A DNA stretch of 64,000 nucleotides from Blasia pusilla (lineage: Eukaryota; Marchantiophyta; Marchantiopsida; Blasiales), in the NCBI GenBank assembly GCA_050084515.1, contig CM114272.1, positions 39,742,001-39,806,000 of the forward strand. Reading direction: 5' to 3'. Shown here in pieces: positions 34,700 to 46,494 of the stretch. The notes under the pieces are model-generated. The model was not told the origin of the DNA and searched no databases. It saw only the letters and a program-made list of their open reading frames with translations. The first letter of the stretch is position 1. Each line of letters starts with the position of its first letter. Position numbers and translations under genes: made by a program.

Positions 34700-35515
34700 C
34701 CCCAGAAGTCATTCGTGCAACTTGTTGGAATCCTAGAAGGAGCACGACATGAGAAGGGACGAGAAGTTTGCAACCTCTCAAAAAATCAGATGTTAGAAAA
34801 GTATGGTTGAAGTAAAAGAAGGAACCAGAGGAAAAGAGATAAGCATTCACACAGGAAACCTGTCGGAATCCGATAGGTTGCATGATATAACAAGTAGAGG
34901 AAGAGTTGTAAAATATGACTCATTAGAGAAGGAAAAAAAAAATTGAGAGGAGAGACTTGACCACTAAAAAATTGAAGGAAACAACTTGACATGCATGTGA
35001 AGATATGATAGGAAACGCACAAGTTCCATTCAGATCAGAGGTCAGCAAAATGAAAGAGCGAATGAAATTAATAGGAGGCAATCATCCGGGCCTACAATTT
35101 GTTGGAATCAGACAAGTTCCATGACATGATGTAAGCAAAAAGGGGTAAGAAGAAGGAAAATTCCATATGAAAGAATGTAAGGAAATACACATGTTCCATT
35201 CAGACATGCACCCCGTCGTTGCATAGACATGCCAATTTCTAAATTTCAAGAAACTTCACATCCATATGAAGGAATGATAGGAAACAAAGAGGTTCCATTT
35301 AGACTTGCAATCCGTCGGAATCTGGCATGTGCAAGACATTAAAACTAACCAAAAGAGTTTACCAAAGACAACATATGCAAACCATATATGGAAGAGCATA
35401 AATTCAAGTTTTAACTTGTCGAAATCCGATAAGTTGCTGGTTGTAGGCAATCTTAAAAACCATGCATGGATTCCAAAAACACAAGTTCCAAAGTGTCGGA
35501 ATCCGAAAACTCCGA
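34700..35515. repeat. Degenerate repeats with near-palindromic TTGTCGGAATCCGACAA core
   Basis: Variants of CTTGTCGGAATCCGACAAG occur near 34718, 34861, 35099, 35318, 35416 and 35494, often after GTTCCATTCAGAC and a GATAGGAAA.CAC phrase, at spacings of about 80-240 bases. Related copies lie at about 31887, 31950 and 32026. The units are too diverged to fix a clean period. Nothing indicates coding. Confidence 0.6.
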
Positions 35516-38500
35516 AAAACACCTCACCTTTCAAAACTAGAGCCATGGAAGTTTGAGAAATACATCCAAGTATTTTATTAAAATCCGTTTGGATCTCGAA
35601 TATTTACATTGGAAACTCTAATCTATGATCTCTTTCGCCTCATCCTCTACAAAATGTTCCTAACTCTCATCAGTTCCTATACATTCGACTTCGCCAAGCT
35701 TAAGAGTGGCTCATCTTGACGATTGTAGATGGAGATTGAGAAAGAAGGGGAATTTGAGAGTCTTGCCTCCCTTGGTGCACCATATCGATCCCATGTTATC
35801 TGAGATTTGTCCCAACGTCTACCTCGGCAAGTTATCTTGTATGCTCTACAAGGTGACACCCATCCAAAATCAATATGCATTCCTCCACTTCAAACCACTA
35901 TTGCCCATCTCCAATACGCTCTAAAACCAAGGCACGAATGCACTCACATGTTATCATCATAGAGCTCTTCCAAATTCATCGTTGGCTTTTCTTGCTCCAT
36001 TTTTGGAATTACAGGTAGTGGCGATGGTGTCACCACCAATGGCTCTCTTGCATGTGCATTTTGTTGTAGAGGTGACTTGTACACTCCGAGCTATCTTTCG
36101 TAATCTGCCTTGGCCTCATGGCACAAGGTAAAAAGTTGTTGCCTTGTCTAAAGAGGCACATAATGTTTCGTTCGCACTTCTAGGCAACTCTAACATTGGC
36201 CCTAGATAACCCCAACAAATCAAAAACCAAGTCACCCGGCCGCAAGCAGAGCTCCATCAGGGTCTACATCCGCGTTGGGGACTTTTCCCTCCCTCCTAGC
36301 AAAGGCACACTGTCCACGATGAAATTTCTTTGGGGTGAATTGCTCAAGTTGCTCAATGTGTAACCATCCGATGATCTCGAAAACCTCCAATCTGTGCTTC
36401 AGCTTAACAAAACAATGCACATACAAGTATTCAATCTTTTCACAGGAAATTGGCACAAAAGTTGGTCAGCATCAAGGAGTAACAAGAGAATGAACCTCAC
36501 TCAAGTTCAAGTTTAGGACGGGGGCGATCCCCTCAAACCATAAGGAAAGCAAGATGGGAACACAATTAAACTCTTGTGCCTTGTGTGACGATCGGGATGA
36601 AACCTCTAGTCATTACGTGATTTTGTTAGCAAAATTCACAACACACAACATATGCTAATACTGCTAAGGTGATAACACCAAAATTGTTCAACACATTTAG
36701 TAGCCTTGATTCAATGGCCAAAGTTGCTGCATTGGCAAGTAGTGTCTGTGGGGGATCCCAATCAAGTAAAGTAGATGGTGTGGTGAAGAGTTTCCTAGTT
36801 AACACTTGGAAGCTCCGCACATACACAAGGTTTGGTCCCCACTTACACTACATGAGAGTGACTCCCTCCTCTCATATGGTACCTTCTTCCCTTTTTCCTC
36901 TCTTTAAACCCATCCCAACCTCATTCACCATCCAACCAAGGCACAAGGCACAAGGTCTATGGTCGTAAGGCTATGACAGACACTACTTAATGAGTACAAT
37001 CTCTCTCTCTTGCTCATGTAACCACCACTCGGATGGAATAGGACTCGGGTCTTCATACATCTGCACTCTACACGCATATGGGTTTGAATTTGTGTAAGCA
37101 CTTGAGGTGTGTCCTTGCAGTTCCAAGCAAGAGAAGCTTTGATGAGGAGAGATGGACCAAGAGCGTGAGAATGTTAGGCAACGACGGCAGAAAGAAATGT
37201 GGAGAGAAAGGAACAACTGTAGATGAAAACCTCATATGGAGATGACCTGCAAGAAGAGAATAGAATCTTGGACCAGCTCGAGCATAGTGTGCACCTACAG
37301 CTTTGAGAGCCAAAAGTGGGGAAACCAAGACTTAATACGATTTGACCAGCGGAGATATCCACACGCAAAACTTGGGACTGATCTAAACCAAATACACTTT
37401 TGCATACACGTAGGGAACTAATCACATGCATTGATTCTCAGACCTATCGTAGGGATACTCCCCCAAACAATTACATGCACCTGTCCACACAAACAACGCA
37501 AAGCACACAAGTGAATTGAGACAGAATAGCAAACAAGAGTGTTCAAAGTCTGCACAAAAACTCCAAGACAATCTCTCCTCCACAACATAGGATAAGCCGA
37601 GGAAAGGTTGTGGAAGTGAGCATTTTCCAGTGTCATAAAAGAGAGAATAGTGAGCCAATGTGTGCACTGCTATCAAATGAAAATGCTTGGTGCCACATTA
37701 CAACCGAGATAAGGGAGTTGTGTTTCTGAGACGCAAAGGCGCGATGCCAGAATCAGCCCACCAGCCTCCCTGTCTAGCTTGTAACAGGACGGTGTCAGAG
37801 TCAGAAGAGCAGCCTATGGAATGGTGACATGTTGCTTAGGTGAACAGCCTTATCATTCAGATCCTAAAAGAACGGCGTGGAGCTGATCATGAGTCATTTT
37901 TAACATGTAGCACTTGTACACGCCATAAATAGTCAAGCATGCACTTGCTAGCTAGTAGACGGCAGATTTTTCGAAGGAGTAAAATCGATGTTCAGAAGGC
38001 TTCAAAATTTCTTCCAATTTTTCCAACTTCCATCCACTGCCTGAACCCGGGTAGCATAAGAGGGTTTGTTTGTATTTACACCGCTCCAGCCATTACCCAC
38101 CTTCACCCATCACCTGCTGCAGTATTTAGTCCATGTCATGGCTCCAGGATACAGTCTTTCATGATTCCCGCAGGTCATTTGCCAACAACACCAAATGCAG
38201 GGAGTCAGACAGCTTCAATTATCAAAAGACCATAACTGCCCAGCCCATTCCAACTCCAGGATGGTTGGTAGTGGATTTGCTGAATGGCAGAAATTTCACC
38301 ATTCATTCATTGAAGAAGTTGTGTACAACGGTTGAAATCTGCTAGAGTTAAGCCTGTAAAAGACTTCACATCATTGATATAGAGTGGCCTCTGCAGGTCA
38401 TATCTTCTAAGTTCTTGTGCGTACCGAAAACGGTCACTCATCTGAAGTGATATTTGGGTAATATGAGGCTCCTACATGCTCTGAATCCACAACACTACAT

Positions 38501-39700
38501 AGATGGTCACTTGGCTCTACAAGCATCTTGAACTTCACCCTTGAACTATTTCAGAAGGCTCCTGAAACCCATGTGGACCATGAGACGATAACCCAGTCAC
38601 TCTTAACCCTTGCAGTCGTATCAACCATAAGAATCATACATCATGAAATAATTACTAAAAAACTAACTCGTGGCTCTGCCGCTGAGCCATACAAATCCTA
38701 GTCTTTTCACCCTTGGAAGGGCAGGTAAATAGAGTTGTCCTCGTCATGAACTGAAGCACTACTTCATAATCCAAATACATCCCTGAGCTTGAATCTCTTC
38801 GCCGCCAATTAAAAATGAAAAATTTGCAAACCTCAGTCTCCACATCAACCCCGTCAAAATTGCCCACCTCACGCCATGTGGGTAATATGCCATCTGTACA
38901 GAATACATAGCTTTTTCCTACGTGTGGCCTAAGCAGAGTGGATCTATGTTTGCAGCCTTGTATCAACTTTCAAGGATTCATGCAGACGGAAGATTTGAGA
39001 ACCTGCGCAAAAAATAGACATATGCTCAGTAATATCGTCATGTGCTACCATCTAAATCAGTCAAATTCTCAAACAATGAATGAGAGTTGTCCAGAACACT
39101 GAAGCGAATTCTTGGAATGATCCTTCCGAACTTGCAAATTTTTTTCAGCTCTGGAAGTACACTCAGCATTGAACAAGAACCTGGTATTCTGAATTACAGA
39201 CAACGAATTGGCTTACAATGAGTCAGAGATGACAGTAGATGAAAGTCTATGATAGCATTTCGAGAAAACATGAAAAAACATACAGTTTGTGATCTGTTCC
39301 ATGGATTGTGACATAAAACCCCAGAGTTGAACTACAGAGCACGCGAATACAGCGATGCTGACAAGGAGTTCAAGCGGGAAGACAAAGCCTCCTCTCTGTA
39401 GGAAATCCATCCGACTGAATGAGAATAATCTTCACACCAGGGCTTACTTTCCGTTCACATCTTAGCCACGGCATTCTCCTCAAGTACATGAGTTTCTAAG
39501 AGTCACCTGAGGAACGAGACATATAGGGGTACCAATGCATGACGCCTCAAGTCCCAAAGACATCTAGAAAATTGCGGAGTTGGATTCAGCGCATGAGACA
39601 TAGTTTTCTAAAACCCACAGATCGAAGACAAGGAGTACTTTCGATACTCTGCTCAAGCATATACCAATGAGATGAGAAGATGGAGCATGAGTATCACCTC
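35516..39700. other. Long non-coding region
   Basis: About 4.2 kb with no recognised gene. A 36-base sequence at 36852-36887 is the reverse complement (two mismatches) of 30032-30067. A minus-strand open frame at 38655-38966 has normal composition but no recognisable family. The part next to 39700 should include the TIM17 3'UTR. Confidence 0.4.
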
Positions 39701-40408
39701 TTAGGAAGCTCGAACCGCCTCTTCTTCCTTCTTACCACCAAACACCCCACTCCACCATGAAGAGCCCCCAGTACCAGTGGTACTGTCACTGCTGGGGCTG
39801 GGCGAAGTTCCACTGTCCGAATCAAGCTTACGTTCCTCGAAAGAAGGCATGGCAAATTGCGAGGGAATGGGAGGGGATTCACTCACATTAAAAGATGTGG
39901 CTTGGCCAGAATACGGTGAAGATGTTGCGTATGGCGCTTCGGGTATATTCATCTGAGGCATGGGTTCTTCTAAAGGAGGAGGCTGTGCCATATTGGCCGT
40001 AAGTCTATTAAGCATTATTCCGGCACCCTCGATGAGCGCGAGAAGTACTCCTCCAAAAATTGCTGATCTAGTGGCAGATCGCATCCCGGCTCTCAGCTGA
40101 AGAAAACCGCCGGTGGCCGCCCCTGCTGCAATCGAGTTCCAAGGATCCTCTTTCTGCCTCAAGTACACCATAGAGCAGTCAAAAGTGGAAAACAAACCCC
40201 CCCACACCGCGAAACTGCCACCAATCCTCGGAGCATTGATTCGAACCGCTTGCGATCCGCCCAGAAGCCTCTCTCCCCGAGGCGAATTCTTCATTCCTCT
40301 GATGAAATGCCAGGCGGATCCTCCCACCGCTCCCATACTAAAGGCCCCACCAATATCGTCCAAAATCCTGTCCGGACAAGGCTCCCTCGCATGATCGGGC
40401 GTTCCCAT
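39701..40408 (-). CDS. TIM17: Mitochondrial import inner membrane translocase subunit TIM17
   Basis: A single-exon frame of 235 residues. The N-terminus [20 protein letters not shown], then [36 protein letters not shown] and [19 protein letters not shown] are diagnostic of plant Tim17. Four hydrophobic glycine-rich segments lie in about residues 15-140. TIM17 is a core part of the TIM23 channel in the inner mitochondrial membrane, which imports presequence proteins. The C-terminal 90 residues are Ser/Pro-rich and end with a Trp-Trp and Lys/Glu cluster ([16 protein letters not shown]), as in plant TIM17 forms with tails. The start is the first Met and fits the family. Confidence 0.96.
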   Translation of the reverse strand: MGTPDHAREPCPDRILDDIGGAFSMGAVGGSAWHFIRGMKNSPRGERLLGGSQAVRINAPRIGGSFAVWGGLFSTFDCSMVYLRQKEDPWNSIAAGAATGGFLQLRAGMRSATRSAIFGGVLLALIEGAGIMLNRLTANMAQPPPLEEPMPQMNIPEAPYATSSPYSGQATSFNVSESPPIPSQFAMPSFEERKLDSDSGTSPSPSSDSTTGTGGSSWWSGVFGGKKEEEAVRAS

Positions 40409-41671
40409 CTCCTCCTCCTCCCTCCTTCAATTCCCAGACCTCAAATCACCTTCACCGCAACTCCAATTTCCTACCTCTCGGCACTCACCACAATATCCAC
40501 GTGAAAGACCTTCACTACACTGTTTTTCCGGCACAATCCTTTCTCCGACCAATCCAACCCTCTATCTCACCTTTTCTCACTCCCACCCTACAGCACTTCG
40601 ATCTCGAAGCCAACGGCCTCATGTCAACCGATGTGCAGCCATGCTCCTCCTCCTCACCCTCGCTGTCAACATTAGGGTTTCACCAAGCTCTCTGGCGATG
40701 GTGATTGTGTAAGAAGCAAGTAACTCAGGGCCATCAACCCTCCCAAGCCTCCCAAAGGGGGCAGGGTCAATCGGGCAGGCAGAAAGACAGGGCACGGGCG
40801 GACCACGGGAGACGGGAAGAAGAGGACGGAGGGACATGGGGGACCACCTAGATCTCACTCAACGGGGTTCCAGAGAGGACCAGTTTAGGCCGTCAGATCC
40901 TCTCCCGGATCATCTCAGAACCGTTGGAAATTTGGGGGTTGCACCCCAGGCGAGCGACAACAGGGTGCGATTTAGGACCCGTGACGCACTCGGATGAATA
41001 GGAGTAGGCCCATGACTTCCTGAGTAGGAAACCGGCTCTTCCGATAGATTTCATATTCAACCGATTTGACCTAGTTTCACGGTTGGGAACGTGAGGAAGA
41101 CACGGGCATAAAACTAGGCAATGGTTTTTTTTTTGGCGGCCTGTACATAAATACTTGCTACGGGCGGTTCCACATTGCAAAATTTGGTTTCCGATGGGTA
41201 GGGTGTCCATCTAATGCATAAAACTATGTGGCATGATTTCATAAGGGTGCTACTCAGGTCGTCGCTCTTATACTAGATTAGTCTGGAACCTGAACAACTC
41301 GGAGATATGGCGTAGCCATTTTCAATTCCTAGCGTGAGAATCGTCAATTCGCGCGAGCATAGCACCTTCGCTTGCACCTCCATCGCTACTCCTTGGTATT
41401 ACCGCTGGTCATTCAGGCCTGACCTATCATGCTCCATTGATCCTGCACGAATGCTAGCAGAAATCTCCGATCTCATGCGTGTGATGAGGAATCCAACTGC
41501 AACTACCTACTACTCACCTGTGCAAGATCGTCACTCACGTTATGTTGGAGGAGCATTTATTTTCCATCTTGGTTCGTCTTTGTTCTCCATTATTTGGTAT
41601 TTCACACCCGGTTTACAATTAGCCCCTCTACTGCACCCTCTAGTACTTGCACTCGACTCCGGGTAGCTCTT
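40409..41671. other. TIM17 upstream region and spacer
   Basis: C/T-rich sequence immediately upstream of TIM17 on its strand probably holds the leader and promoter; no clear TATA box was identified. The rest to 41671 shows no gene. Confidence 0.4.
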
Positions 41672-41983
41672 CAAGGTTGCATGTGGACAAAGTCCATGTC
41701 GGTGGACTTATGTCCATCCTATGGAAGGACTTGTCCGTATGGGCCCCATCTTTCCCTTATTTCTCATTCCCCTTACTTGCCTTCTTGTTCCATTCTACCC
41801 CATTTCTTCTTCCCTCCACCTCCACTCGCTCCTCCCTCATTGCTCCTCTCATCCTTGCCTTGCCTTCCATCATGGACTATAAGTATGGGTCCCACCTCTT
41901 GGAACACATGTCTGTGGACATGTTCAGACTTGTCCGTCCATGTCCGTCCTTAGGAAGGACTTGTCTATTTTTGTGCAACCATG
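41672..41983. mobile_element. hAT-like non-autonomous element, copy 3 (312 bp)
   Basis: Ends CAAGGTTGCA and TGCAACCATG, with a perfect 8-bp target duplication TAGCTCTT at 41664-41671 and 41984-41991. Subterminal GGACTT and GTCCATCC motifs form nested inverted repeats. The interior lacks the GC-rich minisatellite of copies 1 and 2 and is C/T-rich instead. Confidence 0.9.
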
Positions 41984-42059
41984 TAGCTCTTGCATTACAA
42001 TCAATCTGTCGTTGCTAGTCCCTGATTAGTTTTGTGTTTTCTCTCATGTGCTTGTTAGT

Positions 42060-42718
42060 TCTTTTTGTCGTGCTTGCTTAAATCAATTTCCTCAGAGAGC
42101 TTAGATTGTACCCTCCCTCTTCAATGCGACTCTCCTCTTCATTTTTCTACTCTGCTTGGCATTCTTCAAACTCGCTAGTTATTAGTGTCATGAGAAGTTT
42201 TCGTGCGTATACACATCGCTACACAATATACATCACTTTCAACAAACATACACACAAATACACACGATCCCATGTTAACTCATGGCATCCAAACAATGAG
42301 ACAAGAAGTACCAAAATATCTCCAATCCCCCCCTAGTTGGTGATTAGGTCCCTCTAACGCCATATAGCCATCCATCCCTACTTACCATGACATACATCTC
42401 TCGGACGCTAATAGCAAGTAGGTCGGGTGCTCACGTGGCCTTATCGTTAGTTTCCTTCTTGTCATCCATGTCACAAACACAAGTCAAAATCTAGAACAAC
42501 CTACCCTATGTACATTTGGGACACATCCATCGTCCCTCAGGAACCCTAGTGAGAGGTGGCGTCAGACATGCCATATGCCATCCTCTCGAACACCCATCAT
42601 AGACTAACATAGTGGCTGCACCACGGGCGGAACCACACAACATACATCACAAGCTTATAGGAACTATTGCTAAGCTCGGATCAAGTGTACCGTCAATGTT
42701 CGGAAGATGACATGGCGC
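42060..42718 (-). mobile_element. Gypsy fragment: integrase C-terminus with PHD finger, PPT and LTR (copy 3)
   Basis: On the minus strand this reads from an integrase end (CAPCHLP, at 42718) through a PHD finger (42649-42509), stop, a polypurine tract (42333-42327) and an LTR starting TGGAGATATTTTGG at 42324. It is closest to copy 2 (1360-2400). The left boundary of the LTR is not fixed. It meets the plus-strand element head-to-head at 42718/42722. Confidence 0.8.
42509..42649 (-). pseudogene. PHD zinc finger, copy 3
   Basis: Minus-strand translation in one frame, just after an in-frame stop, gives CMLCGSARGAATMLVYDGCS, then RGWHMACLTPPLTRVPEGRW, then MCPKCT and a stop (42506-42508). The pattern is C-x2-C, then Y-x2-C where the third cysteine has become tyrosine, H-x2-C and C-x2-C. 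The TPPL and P.G.W features are typical of PHD fingers. This copy has the intact first Cys pair that the other copies lack. Confidence 0.85.
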
Positions 42719-42721
42719 ATG

Positions 42722-43085
42722 TCATGACCATACGGATTATGTCGTAGAGTATAGTGTGCTAGTAGAGGCCATATCTTATGTAGGGCCGTAGTGTTTAGGT
42801 AGAGATTCGGTTTCATACATAGGTTTGGGGGTTACTCCGTTGACGGTGACTTTTCCAATAGGGCCCGCTCTTAGGTTGGAGGATATAGTGTGGAGTGCAC
42901 TCAAAGAACAGTTAGTTCTTTGAGTTGAGCCTGTTGCGTTGGGAGTTAGCCTGGGTAGTGAGTAGAGCTCTTGGCTATGGTGGTTGCCGCAAGCTTCGAC
43001 CTGGATTCTCCCATCGTGGAGTGGGTTTGACTCGATTGTATGTGATTCTATACATGTTTTATGACAATAGGTCTTTCACGGATTT
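42722..43085 (+). repeat. 5' LTR (partial) of gypsy copy 1
   Basis: Starts TGTCATGACCATACGG and matches 51092-51255 of the 3' LTR and the solo LTR at 55216-55689 (reverse strand). Compared with the 3' LTR it lacks the leading 104-base block found at 50988-51091. The 3' edge near GGATTTCA is inferred from the point where similarity to the solo LTR stops. No standard tRNA-Met primer site follows. Confidence 0.65.
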
Positions 43086-43623
43086 CACTCAAAGAACTTG
43101 AGTAGATCGATGGTAGCTTTGATCGTGGATCAGTAGGATCTTGTTAGGGCTGATTGTGTACTTAGTCGTCGATGTTTGTGGCGTATGGCCTCTCCATGCA
43201 AGTGATATTTTCAGGTGTTGCGAGTACGACTAGCTCGTCATCAACCAACGGCGGAGTAGCAATTGCGTTAGAATTGTGTGGTGGGTTCTGTGGATTGAGG
43301 GGGCACCACGTTTGGTGGATTGTGTTACCTTGATTTCCATTCTCGATTGGAGGGTTGTCGTTGGACTTCCTGTGTTTGGATCCCCTCCATTTTTGCTTCT
43401 TGCTTGCGCGCCCATTGTTAGGGTTGACGCTGATTTCCAGAGTAGTTTTACTCCTGTGTGCTACCGATAGTGAGGCTGGAGTGATGACCAGTAGACCGTG
43501 GGAGGCTTCTTGTGGTGATGACAGGTTAGATTGCCCACACCCATAGCTAGTAGAGCTAGAATAGTACACTGACATCGACGTCACTTGGTTACTTAGTGGT
43601 GGTGATTTGGTGGTGGTGCGACA
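43086..43623 (+). other. Leader between 5' LTR and gag
   Basis: Non-coding leader on the plus strand. A minus-strand open frame of 185 codons covering 43162-43719 is a shadow with no homology. The true gag start may lie anywhere between 43580 and 43720. Confidence 0.4.
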
Positions 43624-44583
43624 TTGGCGTTGGTCATCACGGGGCTGTCTGGTGGTGTGGTTGGGGACCGTGGTGCAGATATTGGTGGTTTTACACGGAG
43701 TGGATTGAGGTATCGGCAACCTTTTCCACTTCCGATGGTTGATGAAGAGGAGGACGAGGGTGTTCTAAACACCGAGTCTTATACGTTGTTATCGAGTGTT
43801 GCAGCTCCATTGATTTGGGACATGGACGGGATATATGGGGCCATGAAGGGCCCACAACAATACTCGGGTGCAGTGGGCACCATTGAGTTGGAGGACTTCA
43901 TTAAGGAGTTTGATACGTGGTGTGATATGCAGATGTTGCGGAACGCCACGTTGTTTACACCTTTCTTCGCTTGGAAGGGGTTGTTTCAGCACTTAGAGGG
44001 ACCACCCATGGATGATTACCATGAGTTTAGGAGGGACCATGCTCGTGAGATTGAGGCGTGGAGACAATATTGGTCTCCACGCTATGTGTCTATCACCCAT
44101 GGTGGTAGTAGTGCTCTTACTGTGTCAGCCAGTCCGACATTGAGTGGTGCGAGTACGAGCCGAAGTGGAGGTACTAGTGGGGGTACTAGTGGAGGTACTA
44201 GTGCCCCACCATCATTCAACCCAGTTGCAGAGTTCTTCAAGAGGTTGAAGAAGAACTATCAAGGAGTGAAGACAGAGAAGTTGAGGAGTCTTCAAGAATG
44301 TGAGCAAAAGACTAGTGAGAGTCTTCGTGAGGCATACACTCGTATGCGACGCTTGATTTTAGTTATCCATGGTGTGATTGAGGCTCAGGCAGTCCAGTTT
44401 TGGTATGGGATCTTGGACAGAGAGTTGCGCCGTAGGGTACGTGATGCTACTCTTATGAGTGATGATTCACCCACATTGGCCCATGTGTTTTTTCTATCTG
44501 AGAAGATTGAGGTTAACATGGTGGAAGAGAGAGTGGTGACATCCGCATTCAGTAGGGATACAACTACTACTTCTCGTGTTTAG
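43624..44583 (+). pseudogene. Gypsy gag capsid region, copy 1
   Basis: An open frame of 319 codons. The gag core has FNPVAEFFKRLKKNYQG and TSESLREAYTRMRRLI, the usual retrotransposon gag pattern of a short helix followed by W/L-rich and EAY.R motifs. An acidic N-terminus (VDEEEDEG) and a Ser/Gly-rich hinge (44105-44210) frame it. It ends at a stop (TAG), with the frame continuing to the zinc knuckles, so the gag-pol frame is broken. Confidence 0.8.
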
Positions 44584-45759
44584 TAGTCCACCTCATAGTC
44601 TCGTAGTAGTGGTGGTGGTAATAGTAGTGGGAGTTGTGGGGGGTACACACGACCTCAGATAGGTCCTAGAGGGACACTTGGGCAGAGACCAATGCCTTCA
44701 TTTGCTGCCCCGTAACAAGGACAGTCATGTTGGACATGTGGAGGTGATCATATCAGGAGGTTTTGCCTCTAAGAGGATGGGAGATGGACTTTGGAGGATG
44801 GGCCTCAGTTAGCCCCAACTCAGTGTGATCATTGTGGGAGACCATGTCATCCTCGAGAGCGTTGCTTTGATCTTCATCCAGAGTTGAGATCAAGCCGCGG
44901 CCGTGGTGGAGTAGCTCCGAAAGGCCGAGGTGGTAGAGGTGGTAGGGGTGGTAGAGGTGGACCAGCGGTTGGAGAGCCTACGGTGGCTACCCCTACCACT
45001 ACGACACAGTCAGCTATGGTAGCCAGGATAGCTGACTACTATGGCTCAATCCTGGCTACCAGGATGGTTGGCTACTATGGCTAGTATCCAACATAGAGCA
45101 GGTTCGGGAGCAGGGGCTTCCACCTCTTATGGAGGGGATGATCTCTCTTATATGGCGAGTGCAGCACAGGTTGAGGCATCAGCTGCAGTTACAAGAGGAG
45201 GTACTCGAGCGTCAGAGCCACGTGGTGCTATTGTGGAGTTGGACCCACAGAGGGATGAGGCTGGGAGGCAGACTAGGCTCCCCCAGTCATTCTTGTTGTC
45301 TGAGGTGCTTTGGACTCCATCCATGGTTCCTACGCAGCCTATTGAGCCTACAATGGGGACTGAGGCATCTACATCGCGTGTAGTAGACACGAATGCAACA
45401 TCCAAAGTGCAGTATTGCGGATGACAACTTCAGTGTTGGGATCCCCATTGTTTTCAGCCACGGAGCTGATGGCTTTAGGAGTTGACTTAGCTCCTATATT
45501 TCAGCTAGCAGCCACGTTGTATGAACGTGGGAGTGTTACTGCTACACGTGCTGAGGTGGATGAGGGTGTTGCGGTGGAGCGACCCTCTATGTTAGGTGTA
45601 GCATTGAGTACCAGTGCTACTTGGCAGGCAGCAGCGGCGAAGATGGATGCATTACCAGCCCGGCCAGCCATTGATCGTGAGAGGCTTACACCTAGTGTAT
45701 GTATGTTGGACAACCGCAGTGGGATATTCCGATTGGTGAGTCCTACAAGACACGTGTAA
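44584..45759 (+). pseudogene. Gypsy nucleocapsid zinc knuckles and linker, copy 1
   Basis: Two zinc knuckles are visible: CWTCGGDHIRRFC (44730-44768) and CDHCGRPCHPRERC (about 44824-44865), both CX2C..H..C. An Arg/Gly-rich stretch (44890-44970) that could bind RNA follows, then a low-complexity linker to the protease. Confidence 0.75.
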
Positions 45760-46140
45760 AGACCAGATAGAGTCTTGTTAGACTTTGGTGCCCAACCATT
45801 GATGTTGGGAAAGGCGGCATGTATTGATTTGGGTATTCGGAGGTCACAGCTTGAGCCTTGCCCATTCCAGACTCAAACATCACTTGGAGGAGCCAGTGAT
45901 AGGTCTCAATTCATGACACAATAGAAGTTGTTTGTACAATTGAGACCAGATCATGCGACTGATAGCTCTCGGTTGGGAGTACTTGCAGTGGTCACATCAG
46001 CCGAGTCGTATGATGTACTAGTTGGAGGAGTAGTATTGTACCCGATGGGTTTTCAGATGGACTACTGGACTGAGACAACGTCTTGTAGACCTGGTTGGCA
46101 GTCCGGGGATGGACTTATGAGCCAGGTTCCTCTGAGATTT
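45760..46140 (+). pseudogene. Gypsy aspartic protease, copy 1
   Basis: The active-site region reads VLLDFGAQPLMLGKAACIDL (from about 45769), where the DTGA of retroviral-type proteases has become DFGA. The fold continues after a stop at 45922 with AVVTSAESYDVLVGG and LYPMGFQMDYW. The domain ends at about 46140, just before the spacer that leads into the DNMT. Confidence 0.75.
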
Positions 46141-46494
46141 ATTTATGGGGCTCGACTAGGAGGGTCTTCCCAATGGTGTTAGCATCTGTGGCTGGTTTTA
46201 GTGGAGTAGTCACTTGGCCAGGAGACTTTTTGGAGGGTAACCTTTCTGCTATAGATTCTCCTGTGCATGAGGAGGTAGAGGAGGTCCCTAGTTTTGCAGC
46301 ACTGGCATCCTTATCATTGGATGTGCCACTTTGGAGTTCAGGCGGTGCACTACAAACAGAGGCGTCGCCTAGTGGAGAGGCTTGGTGTGAGGCTGTTATA
46401 CCTCACGAGGAAGAGGAGGCTCCGTGGCGGACTCTTACTTCTGGTCCAGTTGGGTTATCCCCTTTGGATACTACACCCATTATATGGCAGTATT

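Noticed and set aside
34435-35022. Phe/Leu-rich minus-strand frames that look like membrane proteins
   Set aside because: They are short, overlapping, and follow from A/G-rich plus-strand sequence within degenerate repeats.
38655-38966. 104-codon minus-strand open frame downstream of TIM17
   Set aside because: Composition is protein-like but there is no recognisable family, start context or exon partner; left as unassigned.
43162-43719. 185-codon minus-strand open frame
   Set aside because: It overlaps the gypsy leader and gag in antisense, has Ser/Thr/Pro bias and no homology.
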